A stretch of DNA of 59,309 bases, from NCBI GenBank assembly GCA_050729835.1, contig JBOHLS010000016.1, positions 1 through 59,309 on the forward strand, written 5' to 3'. The position numbers and the translations under genes are program-made. Every line of letters begins with the position of its first letter. Position 1 is the first letter of the stretch. The stretch comes from REEB95 sp050729835 (GTDB lineage Bacteria; Pseudomonadota; Alphaproteobacteria; ATCC43930; CGMCC-115725). Of the stretch, positions 19,435-27,560 are shown piece by piece. The notes beneath the pieces are model-generated. The model was not told the DNA's origin and did not search any database. It saw only the letters and a list, made by a program, of their open reading frames with translations.

Positions 19435-20232
19435 CTACGCCGCGAGGCCGGCCCGGCGATAGTCGAACACGACAGGCTCGATCTCGCCGCGGAAGATGGC
19501 GGCGCCGCGCGCTTCGGTCAGCGGCTGGCTGAACTGGGCGTTGCGCATGCGGATTCGCAGCTGCATCTGCGCCGTCACCAGTTCGCCCAGCAGCTTCCAC
19601 GCCGTGTCGTCGAGGCCTTCGGTGGCGATGTTGGCGATGCCGCCGAGCATGTGGCCGAACTCGTCCTCGTAGACCAGCGCGCAGGCGGCGGCGATCTTGG
19701 CGTCAACGCCGCCTTTGCCGGCCAGCGCCATGCCTTCGCGGAACAAGCCGCAATAGCCGCCTTCGGTCAGCTTGCAGGCGCGCAGGCCGATCTCACCGTG
19801 CTGCTCCTGGTGGCGGAAGCGCAGCGCGGTGAGCGCGTCCTCCTCGGGCCAGCTTTCGAGCGCCTTGGGATTGAGCCGCGGCGACCCGGCCGGCCGCAGT
19901 TCGTCGTAGACGTCGGCGAAGGCGCAATAATGTGCGAACTCGGCCTTGAAGCCCTCAACCAGATCGAGCATCTCATGCCGGTCGAAGCCGGTGTCGATGG
20001 CGTCGGCGCGGGCGACGATGTTCTTGAGCACGCCGAGGAAGATGCCGCCCTTGTCGTACTTGCCGACGCCAGAGCCCCAGAACTCCTTGAAGCACTGGCG
20101 CGACAGCCAGAGGAGATCGGTCGCGCGCGTGCGCTTGGGCGAGGTCCAATAGGTCCGCACCGCTTCGGCTTCGCCTGCCCAATAGGGCGCGGCAAGATCG
20201 ATAAGGCGTTGCAGCTTGGCATCGACGGTCAT
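19435..20232 (-). CDS. putative ferritin-like (di-iron) protein of unknown role
   Basis: 265 aa, mostly helical by composition, no signal peptide. It carries two ExxH motifs (Glu98-His101 in AEFAHY, Glu191-His194 in DEFGHM) and between them EQHGE (Glu143, His145, Glu147). This is the spacing of a four-helix di-iron carboxylate centre. I do not recognise a named family. It is monocistronic, convergent with the short PAS-like fragment and divergent from the 74-aa gene. Confidence 0.6.
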   Translation of the reverse strand: MTVDAKLQRLIDLAAPYWAGEAEAVRTYWTSPKRTRATDLLWLSRQCFKEFWGSGVGKYDKGGIFLGVLKNIVARADAIDTGFDRHEMLDLVEGFKAEFAHYCAFADVYDELRPAGSPRLNPKALESWPEEDALTALRFRHQEQHGEIGLRACKLTEGGYCGLFREGMALAGKGGVDAKIAAACALVYEDEFGHMLGGIANIATEGLDDTAWKLLGELVTAQMQLRIRMRNAQFSQPLTEARGAAIFRGEIEPVVFDYRRAGLAA

Positions 20233-20394
20233 GGCGGCCCTCCCGCGCCGATTATAGTTCGAAACCTAAGGATATTTCAAAGCGATTGGCTGGTGATGGC
20301 GCGTTCCGGGCCTCATTGCTGGGCCGGCGGTGGCGGCGCTACAGTTGGCTGGCGGCAATCGGCGCTGGGTAGGACTGATTTGCCGGAGGGGAGC

Positions 20395-20619
20395 ATGGCC
20401 AGAAAAGCTGCCAAGAAATCTGCCAAGCAGCGGGAAAAGCAGCTGAGGAGAAAGCGCTCGAAGGAGGCGTGGTTCGGACTCGTCATCGACGGCAACCGGA
20501 CGCCATTCAGCCTTCCCAGCGTCGAGGAAGCCGCGGCCGCGGCCGCCGGCCTGCGCGAGCAAGGGCATGCCGTGGCGATCTACGACCAGGACACCAACCG
20601 GATCGTTCGACGTCTTTGA
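20395..20619 (+). CDS. hypothetical protein, 74 aa, basic N-terminus
   Basis: CGGAGGGGAG precedes the ATG. The first 25 residues are very Lys/Arg-rich (MARKAAKKSAKQREKQLRRKR), followed by WFGLVIDGNRTPFSLPSVEEAA and an alpha-beta region. The fold resembles a small strand-helix-strand domain, but I do not recognise it. It lies 116 bases upstream of cysS on the same strand. Confidence 0.6.
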   Translation: MARKAAKKSAKQREKQLRRKRSKEAWFGLVIDGNRTPFSLPSVEEAAAAAAGLREQGHAVAIYDQDTNRIVRRL

Positions 20620-20735
20620 CCGCGAATTCGCCGCGGCGGATACGATTCGTCGTTATGCTCGGACTTGACCGGAGCGGCCTCCAATCCGTACCACTTGTGC
20701 GACCGGGCGGCCGCCCGGCCTCGATAAGGATTGCC

Positions 20736-22109
20736 GTGGCCCTCACGCTCACTAACACGCTGACCCGCCGCAAGGAGGAATTCGCGCCGCTCGATCGGGC
20801 GAACGTCCGCATGTATGTCTGCGGCCCGACGGTCTACGACCTGGCGCATATCGGCAACGCCCGGCCGGTGATTGTCTTCGACGTGCTCTACCGTCTGCTG
20901 CGCGATCGCTACGGTGTCGGCCACGTCAAATACGCGCGCAACATCACCGACGTCGATGACAAGATCAATGCCGCCGCCAAGGCCAACAACGAGCCGATCG
21001 CCGCGCTGACCGCGCGCACCGCCGCCGCGTTCCACGCGGATGTCGCCGCGCTCGGCTGCCTGCCGCCCGACGTCGAGCCGCGCGCGACGCAGCACATCGC
21101 GCCGATGATCGCGATGGTCGAGGCGCTGATCGCGTCGGGCCAAGCCTATGTCGCAGAAGGCCATGTGCTCTTCGCGGTGTCGACGATGAAGGATTACGGG
21201 CGCTTGTCGCGTCGGGATCGGGATGAGTTGATCGCCGGCGCGCGCGTCGAGGTTGCGCCCTACAAGCGCGATCCCGCCGATTTTGTGCTGTGGAAGCCAT
21301 CGCCGCCCGATCTGCCCGGCTGGGACAGCCCGTGGGGCCGCGGCCGGCCGGGCTGGCATCTCGAATGCTCGGCGATGAGCGAAGTCCATCTCGGCGAGAG
21401 CTTCGACATCCACGGCGGCGGCCTCGATCTCATCTTCCCGCATCACGAGAACGAGATTGCGCAAAGCGTCTGCGCCCACCGCGGCAAGCCGTTCGTCAAA
21501 TACTGGCTGCACAACGGCTTCGTCACCGTCAACGGCGCCAAGATGGCGAAGTCCGAGGGCAATTTCATCACCATCCGCGACGTGCTCAAGGCGGCGCCCG
21601 GCGAGGCGGCGCGGCTCGCCATGTTGACCGCGCACTACCGCGATCCGCTCGACTGGACGGCCGAGCGCCTGGCCGAGGCCAAGCGCACCCTCGACCGCTT
21701 CTATCTGGCGCTGCGCTCGGTCGAGGACGTACCGGCCGACGGTCAAGGCGCCAAGGCGCGCGGCGCGCTCGACGACGATCTCAACACGCCCTTGGCCCTG
21801 GCCGCGTTGCACGAGGATCTGGCAGCGCTCAACAAGGCCCAGACTCGGACGGAAAAATCGCGTTTGAAGGGCGCACTATTGGACTCGGGTGTGTTGCTCG
21901 GCATTTTGCAGCTGAAGCCCGAGTCCTGGCTCCAGGGCGCCGGTAGTGACTCTGGCGCCGCCGAGATCGAAGCGCAGATCGCGGCACGCAACGCGGCGCG
22001 CAAGGCGCGCGATTTCACCGAGGCCGACCGCATCCGCAACGCGCTCGCCCTCAAGGGCATTCTGTTGGAGGATGGTCCCGGCGGCACCACCTGGCGCCGG
22101 GCGGGCTGA
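20736..22109 (+). CDS. cysS: cysteinyl-tRNA synthetase
   Basis: Class I synthetase charging tRNA-Cys. The HIGN signature (DLAHIGNARP) is near residue 37, zinc ligands are Cys28 (YVCGPTVYD), the Cys in HLECSAMS and the HHENE pair, and KMAKSEGN serves as KMSKS. The frame is open upstream to 20469, but homology begins at LTLTNTLTRRKEEF. The GTG at 20736 has TAAGGA six bases before it, giving 457 aa, the usual size. An alternative ATG at 20655 would add an unconserved tail. Confidence 0.95.
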   Translation: MALTLTNTLTRRKEEFAPLDRANVRMYVCGPTVYDLAHIGNARPVIVFDVLYRLLRDRYGVGHVKYARNITDVDDKINAAAKANNEPIAALTARTAAAFHADVAALGCLPPDVEPRATQHIAPMIAMVEALIASGQAYVAEGHVLFAVSTMKDYGRLSRRDRDELIAGARVEVAPYKRDPADFVLWKPSPPDLPGWDSPWGRGRPGWHLECSAMSEVHLGESFDIHGGGLDLIFPHHENEIAQSVCAHRGKPFVKYWLHNGFVTVNGAKMAKSEGNFITIRDVLKAAPGEAARLAMLTAHYRDPLDWTAERLAEAKRTLDRFYLALRSVEDVPADGQGAKARGALDDDLNTPLALAALHEDLAALNKAQTRTEKSRLKGALLDSGVLLGILQLKPESWLQGAGSDSGAAEIEAQIAARNAARKARDFTEADRIRNALALKGILLEDGPGGTTWRRAG

Positions 22110-22137
22110 TGCAATTTGGGCGTTTCGGGTGGATTTA

Positions 22138-22242
22138 CCCCTCACCCAGATTTGAGTAAGGCTCGGCTGCGTCTCGCCAACTTAAAGCAACCCTCTCCCC
22201 CCAAATGGGGGAGAGGGAAGGGTGAGGGTGAGGGTGAGGGGG
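22138..22242. repeat. dispersed palindromic repeat, family B (copy 1)
   Basis: Begins CCCCTCACCCAG, contains TGAGTAAGGCTC and a hairpin CCCTCTCCCCCC-AAAT-GGGGGAGAGGG, and ends in three GGGTGA units. Copies at 29186-29277 and 39141-39245 share the same order of motifs. It fills the cysS-DUF427 gap. Confidence 0.85.
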
Positions 22243-22276
22243 TGCGCCCGCGTTCAGCTTTAAAACGGAGGCTTGC

Positions 22277-22558
22277 ATGGTCAAGGCGGTCTGGAACGGC
22301 GAGACCATCGCCGAAAGCAACGAGACGGTGGTGGTCGAGGGCAACCACTATTTCCCGGCCGCGGCGGTGAGGAAGTCGGCGCTCAAGCCAAGCGCCTCGA
22401 CCTATACCTGCCCGTGGAAGGGCGACGCGCGCTATTTCACCATCGTCGCTGGCGGCCAGGAGAATCCCGACGCCGCTTGGAGCTATCCCGATCCCAAGCC
22501 GGCGGCGGCGCAGATCAAGGGCCACATCGCCTTCTGGAAAGGCGTGCAGGTTTCGTAA
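22277..22558 (+). CDS. DUF427 family protein
   Basis: 93-aa beta-sandwich protein of unknown function. Family features: VKAVWNGETIAESNETVVVEGNHYFP at the start, TYTCPWKGDARYF in the middle, and AWSYPDPKPAAAQIKGHIAFWKGV at the end. The conserved CPWKG motif may bind a ligand. GGAGG lies eight bases before the ATG. No operon partner is obvious; egtB starts 136 bases further on. Confidence 0.92.
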   Translation: MVKAVWNGETIAESNETVVVEGNHYFPAAAVRKSALKPSASTYTCPWKGDARYFTIVAGGQENPDAAWSYPDPKPAAAQIKGHIAFWKGVQVS

Positions 22559-22694
22559 GGCGCGCGGTCACGCGCCTGTCACACGGCCGTGATTTATCGT
22601 GGGTGGCGCGCAACCCCGTCGCCCCTATAATCGTTCTAGGACGAGCGCCCGAGCCGTAACAACCGATCAAGGGGCGCCGTGCGTGGGAGGCTTG

Positions 22695-24065
22695 ATGGCC
22701 CTGGTTGCCGGCCGGCCGGCGCATGCCGAGAACCGCGAGGCGTTGCGCGCGCGCTTCGCGGACAGTCGCGCGCACAGCGAGGCCCTCGCCGCGCTGCTGC
22801 TGCCCGAGGACATGGTCGTGCAGTCGATGCCCGACGCCAGCCCGACCAAATGGCATCTGGCGCACATCACCTGGTTCTGGGAGACCTTCCTGCTGGCGCC
22901 GCATCTCGCCGGCTACCGCGTCTTCAATCCGGCTTACAACCACCTGTTCAATTCCTATTACGAGGCGATCGGGCCGCGCCATCCGCGGCCGGCGCGCGGC
23001 CTGCTGTCGCGGCCGGGCATCGCCGAGATCGCGCGCTATCGCCTGCACGTCACGGCGGCGATGGAGCGGCTGATCGCCAGCGCGGATGCGGCGACCTTCG
23101 CCGCGCTCCGGCCTCTGATCGATCTCGGCATCGCGCACGAGGAGCAGCATCAGGAATTGCTCCTGATGGATATCAAGCACGTCTTCGCCCAGAACCCGCT
23201 CAAGCCGGCTTACAAGCTCGCGCCGCCCAAGGCGGCACGCGTCGCGCCGTCGCTCGAATGGCGCGGCTTTGCCGGCGGCCTGGTCGAGATCGGTCATCCG
23301 GGCGGCGGATTCGCCTTCGACAACGAAGGTCCGCGCCACAAGGTCTGGCTCGAGCCGTTCCGCCTGGCGACGCGGCTCGTCACCAACGGCGAATATCTCG
23401 CCTTCGTCGCCGACGGCGGCTATCGCCGGCCGGAATTCTGGCTGAGCGACGGCTGGGCCGCGGTCAACGCCAGCGGCTGGGAGGCGCCGCTCTATTGGCA
23501 GTGTCCCCCGGAAAAAATCGACGAGGCCGAGAGATGGTCCGAGTTCACGCTGTCCGGCCTCGCGCCGCTCGATCCCCTGGCGCCGGTGGTGCATGTCAGC
23601 CACTACGAAGCCGACGCTTTCGCGCGCTGGGCCGGCCGCCGCCTGCCGAGCGAGGCGGAATGGGAAACCGCCGCCGCCGGCCTGCCGGTGGAAGGCAACT
23701 TCCTCGATGGCGGTCTGCTTCATCCGATTGCCCCCCTCCCATTCCCTCCCCCTCGAGGGGGGAGGGAATGGGAGGGGGTGAAAGTCGACGCCACGGACTC
23801 AACCGGCACCGCTGCTCCCGCGCTCCAGCAGATGTTCGGCGATTGCTGGGAATGGACGCAAAGCGCCTATGCGCCCTATCCCGGCTTCCGCCCGCTCGAA
23901 GGCGCGATCGGCGAATACAACGGCAAGTTCATGTCGGGTCAGATGGTGCTCAAGGGAGGCTGCGCGGTGACGCCGTCCGGTCACGTGCGCGCCAGCTACC
24001 GCAATTTCTTCCCGCCTGCCGCGCGCTGGTGCTTCGGCGGAATTCGTCTCGCGGAGGATGGTTGA
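22695..24065 (+). CDS. egtB: ergothioneine biosynthesis sulfoxide synthase EgtB
   Basis: Iron-dependent enzyme joining gamma-glutamylcysteine or cysteine to hercynine. The N-terminal DinB-type domain carries the iron ligands His54 or His57 (KWHLAH) and His148/His152 (HEEQHQE). The C-terminal FGE-sulfatase domain has GRRLPSEAEWE, FGDCWEWTQSAYAPYPGF and MVLKGGCAVT. The ATG at 22695 follows GGGAGG. A 47-base palindrome (23732-23778) sits inside the gene in frame and adds a Pro/Gly/Arg loop near residues 346-361. The stop overlaps the egtD start by one base, so the two are translationally coupled. Confidence 0.93.
   Translation: MALVAGRPAHAENREALRARFADSRAHSEALAALLLPEDMVVQSMPDASPTKWHLAHITWFWETFLLAPHLAGYRVFNPAYNHLFNSYYEAIGPRHPRPARGLLSRPGIAEIARYRLHVTAAMERLIASADAATFAALRPLIDLGIAHEEQHQELLLMDIKHVFAQNPLKPAYKLAPPKAARVAPSLEWRGFAGGLVEIGHPGGGFAFDNEGPRHKVWLEPFRLATRLVTNGEYLAFVADGGYRRPEFWLSDGWAAVNASGWEAPLYWQCPPEKIDEAERWSEFTLSGLAPLDPLAPVVHVSHYEADAFARWAGRRLPSEAEWETAAAGLPVEGNFLDGGLLHPIAPLPFPPPRGGREWEGVKVDATDSTGTAAPALQQMFGDCWEWTQSAYAPYPGFRPLEGAIGEYNGKFMSGQMVLKGGCAVTPSGHVRASYRNFFPPAARWCFGGIRLAEDG
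23732..23778. repeat. palindromic repeat inserted in frame in egtB
   Basis: Near-perfect hairpin centred on CTCGAG: 22 paired positions per arm (CCCCCTCCCATTCCCTCCCC against its complement) with one unpaired G. Composition and style match the C-run/G-run cores of family B repeats, but this copy lies within coding sequence between HPIAPLP and GVKVDAT. Confidence 0.85.
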
Positions 24066-25033
24066 TGCCCAAGGGAACGCTCGCCGCCTATCTCGATTTC
24101 GCGCCGCGCGAGGAAAGCTTCCGCGACGTCGCTGTCGGCGGCTTGACGCGCCACCGCAAGGAGATTCCCTGCCGCTTCCTCTACGACGCGCAGGGCTCGG
24201 CGTTGTTCGAGCGCATCTGCGACCTGCCGGAATACTACGTGACGCGCGCCGAGACCGTGCTCCTGGCCGAGCGCAGCGGCGAGATCGCGGCGCGCGTTGG
24301 CCCGCGCGCGCGGCTGATTGAGTTCGGCAGCGGCGCCAGCACCAAGGTGCGGTTGCTGCTCGACGCGCTCGACCAGCCGTCGTCCTACGTGCCGATCGAC
24401 ATCTCGGGCGGCATGCTGCACCCGGCGGCGTCGGCGATCGCCGCCGATTTTCCGGCGCTCGAGGTGATCGCGGTCTGCGCCGACTATATGGACCCGCTGC
24501 GCCTGCCGGCGCTGGTCGCGGCGACGCGCCATCGCCGCGTCGGATTTTTCCCGGGCTCGACGATCGGCAATTTGCTGCCGGACGAGGCGGTGCGCTTCCT
24601 GCGCGGCTGCCGCGAGCTGCTGGGCCCGGGCGGCGCGATGATCGTCGGCGCCGACCTCAAGAAGGATGCGGGCGTGCTGCACGCGGCCTACAACGACGCT
24701 GCCGGCGTCACCGCGCGGTTCACGCTCAATCTGCTCGCGCGCATGAACCGCGAGCTCGCCGCCGATTTCAACCTCAAGCGCTTCGCGCACGAGGCGCTCT
24801 ACAACGAGGATGCCGGCCGCATCGAGATCTACATCAAAAGCCTGATGGATCAGCTCGTCACCATCTCCGGCCGGCGCATCGCCTTTACCGCCGGCGAGCG
24901 CATGCACGTCGAATACTCCTACAAATTCACCGTCGACGAGTTCCGCCGCCTGGCAACGCGCGCCGGCTTCAAGCCGCTCGACTGCTGGACCGACGCCGAA
25001 AACCGCTTCAGCGTGCACTATCTGGTGGCGTGA
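24065..25033 (+). CDS. egtD: L-histidine N-alpha-methyltransferase EgtD
   Basis: SAM-dependent trimethylation of histidine to hercynine, the first committed ergothioneine step. The EgtD fold is recognisable from PCRFLYDAQGSALFERICDLPEYYVTRAE, LIEFGSGASTKVRLLLDAL (SAM loop), FFPGSTIGNL, the AYND(A)AGVTARFTLN histidine-pocket segment, and MHVEYSYKF. 322 aa is the normal length. It overlaps the egtB stop (TGATG). The egtA and egtC genes are not nearby, as in many proteobacterial egtBD pairs. Confidence 0.95.
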   Translation: MPKGTLAAYLDFAPREESFRDVAVGGLTRHRKEIPCRFLYDAQGSALFERICDLPEYYVTRAETVLLAERSGEIAARVGPRARLIEFGSGASTKVRLLLDALDQPSSYVPIDISGGMLHPAASAIAADFPALEVIAVCADYMDPLRLPALVAATRHRRVGFFPGSTIGNLLPDEAVRFLRGCRELLGPGGAMIVGADLKKDAGVLHAAYNDAAGVTARFTLNLLARMNRELAADFNLKRFAHEALYNEDAGRIEIYIKSLMDQLVTISGRRIAFTAGERMHVEYSYKFTVDEFRRLATRAGFKPLDCWTDAENRFSVHYLVA

Positions 25034-25782
25034 GCCATCGCACAGCCGTGGTCCTGCAGACTTTCGCCGCTGGCGCGATCGCCGCGCGTTGGATCGGCGC
25101 GGTCGGCGAGCAGGATGAATCCCGGCTTGCCGGCGAAGATCGCGCCGGCGACGACGAGGGTATAAGCGCCCATGTTGGCGCGCGCCGCGGGCACTTCGTC
25201 GGCCAGCGTGCGGAACGGATTGACCCCGTCAAGGTCGGGTATGACCAAGCGGCGCGCAATATAGCGGTGTCCGGCGAGGGCGACCGGGAACCGCCGCCAT
25301 TGGTCGCCGATGGCGGCGCGATGCCGCGCCAGCGCGTCGCGCACGTCGGCACGCAGGCAATCGACGTGGATGTGGAGCTGGTTCTGCGTCCGGCCATAGG
25401 CGGAATTCACCGCCAACGACAGATCGGCGCGCGTGAGCGGCGCCAGCGCCCGTGCCTCGACGAAGCGCCGCGCCGACCAGGCATCCTGCATGTAGCCGGC
25501 TGAACGCGGCAAGAGGAGCATGGCGCTCTCGATGCCGGTGATGCGCGCCGTCGGCAGCACCAGGAACTGCGTCGCGCCGACCCGGTCCTTGAGCACAACA
25601 TAGCCGCCGGCGATGTCGACCAGTGCGCACGGCGACGGATCGTGCCGTTCGATCTGGCCCGGCACGCACTGGTCGTGGACGATGCGCCACAACGCCGATG
25701 GATCGGCATACGCGTTCGCGTTCGCGCTGAGGAAGAGGAGCAGCAGCGAGGCAATGCTGCACAGGGAATTCGCCAAACCCAT
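25018..25782 (-). CDS. cdh: CDP-diacylglycerol pyrophosphatase
   Basis: HIT-superfamily hydrolase releasing CMP and phosphatidate from CDP-diacylglycerol. A signal peptide (MGLANSLCSIASLLLLFLSANANA) is followed by LWRIVHDQC, GYVVLKDRVGATQFLVLPTARITGIES, and the active HIT-like NQLHIHVDC. The ATG at 25782 gives 254 aa; the frame runs further up but without better starts. It is convergent with egtD and overlaps its 3' end by 16 bases. The ybjN-like gene is just upstream on the same strand (8-base gap), so the two may be one transcript. Confidence 0.88.
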   Translation of the reverse strand: MGLANSLCSIASLLLLFLSANANAYADPSALWRIVHDQCVPGQIERHDPSPCALVDIAGGYVVLKDRVGATQFLVLPTARITGIESAMLLLPRSAGYMQDAWSARRFVEARALAPLTRADLSLAVNSAYGRTQNQLHIHVDCLRADVRDALARHRAAIGDQWRRFPVALAGHRYIARRLVIPDLDGVNPFRTLADEVPAARANMGAYTLVVAGAIFAGKPGFILLADRADPTRGDRASGESLQDHGCAMAHATR

Positions 25783-25790
25783 GATCGCGA

Positions 25791-26279
25791 TTACAACCGC
25801 ATGAACGACCTGAATTCGTGCAACTGGGTTCGCCACAACTGGATATAGGCCTCGACGTTGGCGGTGGTGCCGTAGGCGACTCTGGCATCCATCGCCGCCC
25901 ACAAGGTGTTATCCGGCGACAGATAGGCGCGCAGGAAAGTGTTGCCATTGTTCCAGGCGTTGATTTTGTCGGTTGTCAGTTGTGCATTGGCTTTGGCGTT
26001 CGACCAGCCAACCCTGAAATAGACGTCTTGGCAGCGGTCGCCCCTGCACTCGCTGAAGCTAACGTAGAAACCGAGGCCGCCGGAACGGCCGTTGATGATT
26101 GGCTGGCCGTCGCTGCTCTGACCAAGCTTTGGCGACATCTCGTGTTGCGCCAAAAGCTGCACCATCTCGGCGGGGGTGATGCCTTCGGCCGGTATCGGCG
26201 CCGACATGATCGCGGCGAATGCCGGCGCCGCCGTCAGCAGCGTCCAAGCCGCGACGGCGAAAATCAGCACGCGTTTCAT
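25791..26279 (-). CDS. YbjN-domain secreted protein
   Basis: 162 aa with signal peptide (FAVAAWTLLTAAPAFA|A). The YbjN fold is suggested by ITPAEMVQLLAQHEMSPKL, SGGLGFYVSFSECRGDRCQDVYFRVGW, INAWNNGNTFLRAYL and the Trp-rich helices. In type-III secretion chaperone-like YbjN proteins the function is unclear; secreted forms like this are common in alphaproteobacteria. One Cys pair (Cys-RGDR-Cys) may form a disulfide. Confidence 0.82.
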   Translation of the reverse strand: MKRVLIFAVAAWTLLTAAPAFAAIMSAPIPAEGITPAEMVQLLAQHEMSPKLGQSSDGQPIINGRSGGLGFYVSFSECRGDRCQDVYFRVGWSNAKANAQLTTDKINAWNNGNTFLRAYLSPDNTLWAAMDARVAYGTTANVEAYIQLWRTQLHEFRSFMRL

Positions 26280-26333
26280 TCGTTTCCCCTTTTTCGATCC
26301 GGCACGAACTATCGGCCTAAAGCCGGCGCGAAA

Positions 26334-27395
26334 TCAACCGGCAGCGAGCCGACGGGCAAGCGCTTCGCCGGCGGCGCGCGTGCCGAGCGAACCGCCGATA
26401 TCGCGGGTGCAATCGTGCGCCGCCACGGCCGCCGCGACGGCGCCTTCGATCGTCGCGGCCGTCTGCGCGCACCGGGCGTCGCCAGCACGCCGGCCGTGCC
26501 AATCGAGCAGCAGCGCCGCCGACAGGATCAGCGAGAACGGATTGGCGCGGTCCTGGCCGGCGATGTCAGGCGCCGAGCCGTGCGCCGCCTGTGCCATCGC
26601 GTGATCGTTGCCGGCGTTGAGCGAGCCGCCGAGGCCGATGCCGCCCGACAGCTCGGCCGTCAGGTCCGAGACGATGTCGCCGAACATGTTGGTGGTGACG
26701 ATGACGTCGAAGCGCTGTGGCGCGCGGGCGATATGCGCCATCATCGCGTCGACGATGAAATCGTCCACCGTCACGTCGGGAAAATCCTTGGCCGCCTTGC
26801 GGCACTCGTCGATGAACAGGCCGTCGCCGATCCTGAGCACGTTGGCCTTGTGCGCGATGCTGACGTGCCGGCGCCGGCGCCGCGCCAGATCGAAGGCGGC
26901 GCAGGCGATGCGCGCGCAGGCGGCGCGCGTCGTCCGCCGGAGCGCGATCGCCACGTCCGGCGTCACCAGGATCTCGCCGCTGCCTTGCGCCATGTTGCGG
27001 TCGGCGTAAAAGCCCTCGGTGTTCTCGCGCACGATGACGAGGTCGAAGGCGCCGAGCTTTGCCGTCACGCCGTCATAGGTGCGCGCCGGCCGGATGTTGG
27101 CGTAGAGGTCGAGGCCCTTGCGGAAGAACGTCGACGGATTGAGTTCGCCGTGCGCCGGGTCCTTGTATTCGGCGGTCGCGGTCGGGCCGAGCATCAGGCC
27201 GTCGGCTTGGCGCGCCGCCTCGAGCAGCTCCGCGCGCACCGTGGTGCCGTGACGCGCGAGGCTGGCATGACCGACGACGTCCTCGGTGATGGCAAGACCG
27301 AGACCGAAACGCGCGTCGGCGGCGCGCAGCACGGCGAGCGTCGCGGCGGTGATCTCGGGGCCGATGCCGTGGCCGGGCAAGACCAGAAGGCGCAT
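26334..27395 (-). CDS. isocitrate/isopropylmalate dehydrogenase family protein
   Basis: NAD(P)-dependent beta-decarboxylating dehydrogenase of 353 aa. Visible features are LPGHGIGPEIT at the start, RKGLDLYANIRPARTY with the substrate Arg residues, IVRENTEGFYAD, the catalytic Lys in IAHKANVLR, and the metal-binding Asp residues in VTTNMFGDIVSDLTAELSGGIGLGGSLN. The exact substrate (isocitrate, 3-isopropylmalate, tartrate or homoisocitrate) cannot be fixed. It is divergent from citramalate synthase, so a role in branched-chain 2-oxoacid synthesis is plausible but inferred. Confidence 0.88.
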   Translation of the reverse strand: MRLLVLPGHGIGPEITAATLAVLRAADARFGLGLAITEDVVGHASLARHGTTVRAELLEAARQADGLMLGPTATAEYKDPAHGELNPSTFFRKGLDLYANIRPARTYDGVTAKLGAFDLVIVRENTEGFYADRNMAQGSGEILVTPDVAIALRRTTRAACARIACAAFDLARRRRRHVSIAHKANVLRIGDGLFIDECRKAAKDFPDVTVDDFIVDAMMAHIARAPQRFDVIVTTNMFGDIVSDLTAELSGGIGLGGSLNAGNDHAMAQAAHGSAPDIAGQDRANPFSLILSAALLLDWHGRRAGDARCAQTAATIEGAVAAAVAAHDCTRDIGGSLGTRAAGEALARRLAAG

Positions 27396-27560
27396 AGGGT
27401 TCCCAAGTCGGATCGCAGAACCGCGTCCACTTAATCGCCTGAATCGGCACTTGCCAATGGCCAATCGCCGTCGCGCCGGCTTTTCGAACGCCTGAGGATA
27501 GTTCCTTAACCCATTCCTGCAGCTCGACTTTCCGGCGCTCGATCACTAGGATGCGCCCCC

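Noticed and set aside
20469..20735. Longer cysS start
   Set aside because: The upstream 89 codons overlap the 74-aa gene in another phase and show no CysRS similarity; GTG 20736 has the ribosome site.
22679..25033. 784-codon frame that runs through egtB in the wrong phase into egtD
   Set aside because: Only the part from 24065 is real (EgtD). The upstream part is an out-of-phase shadow of egtB.
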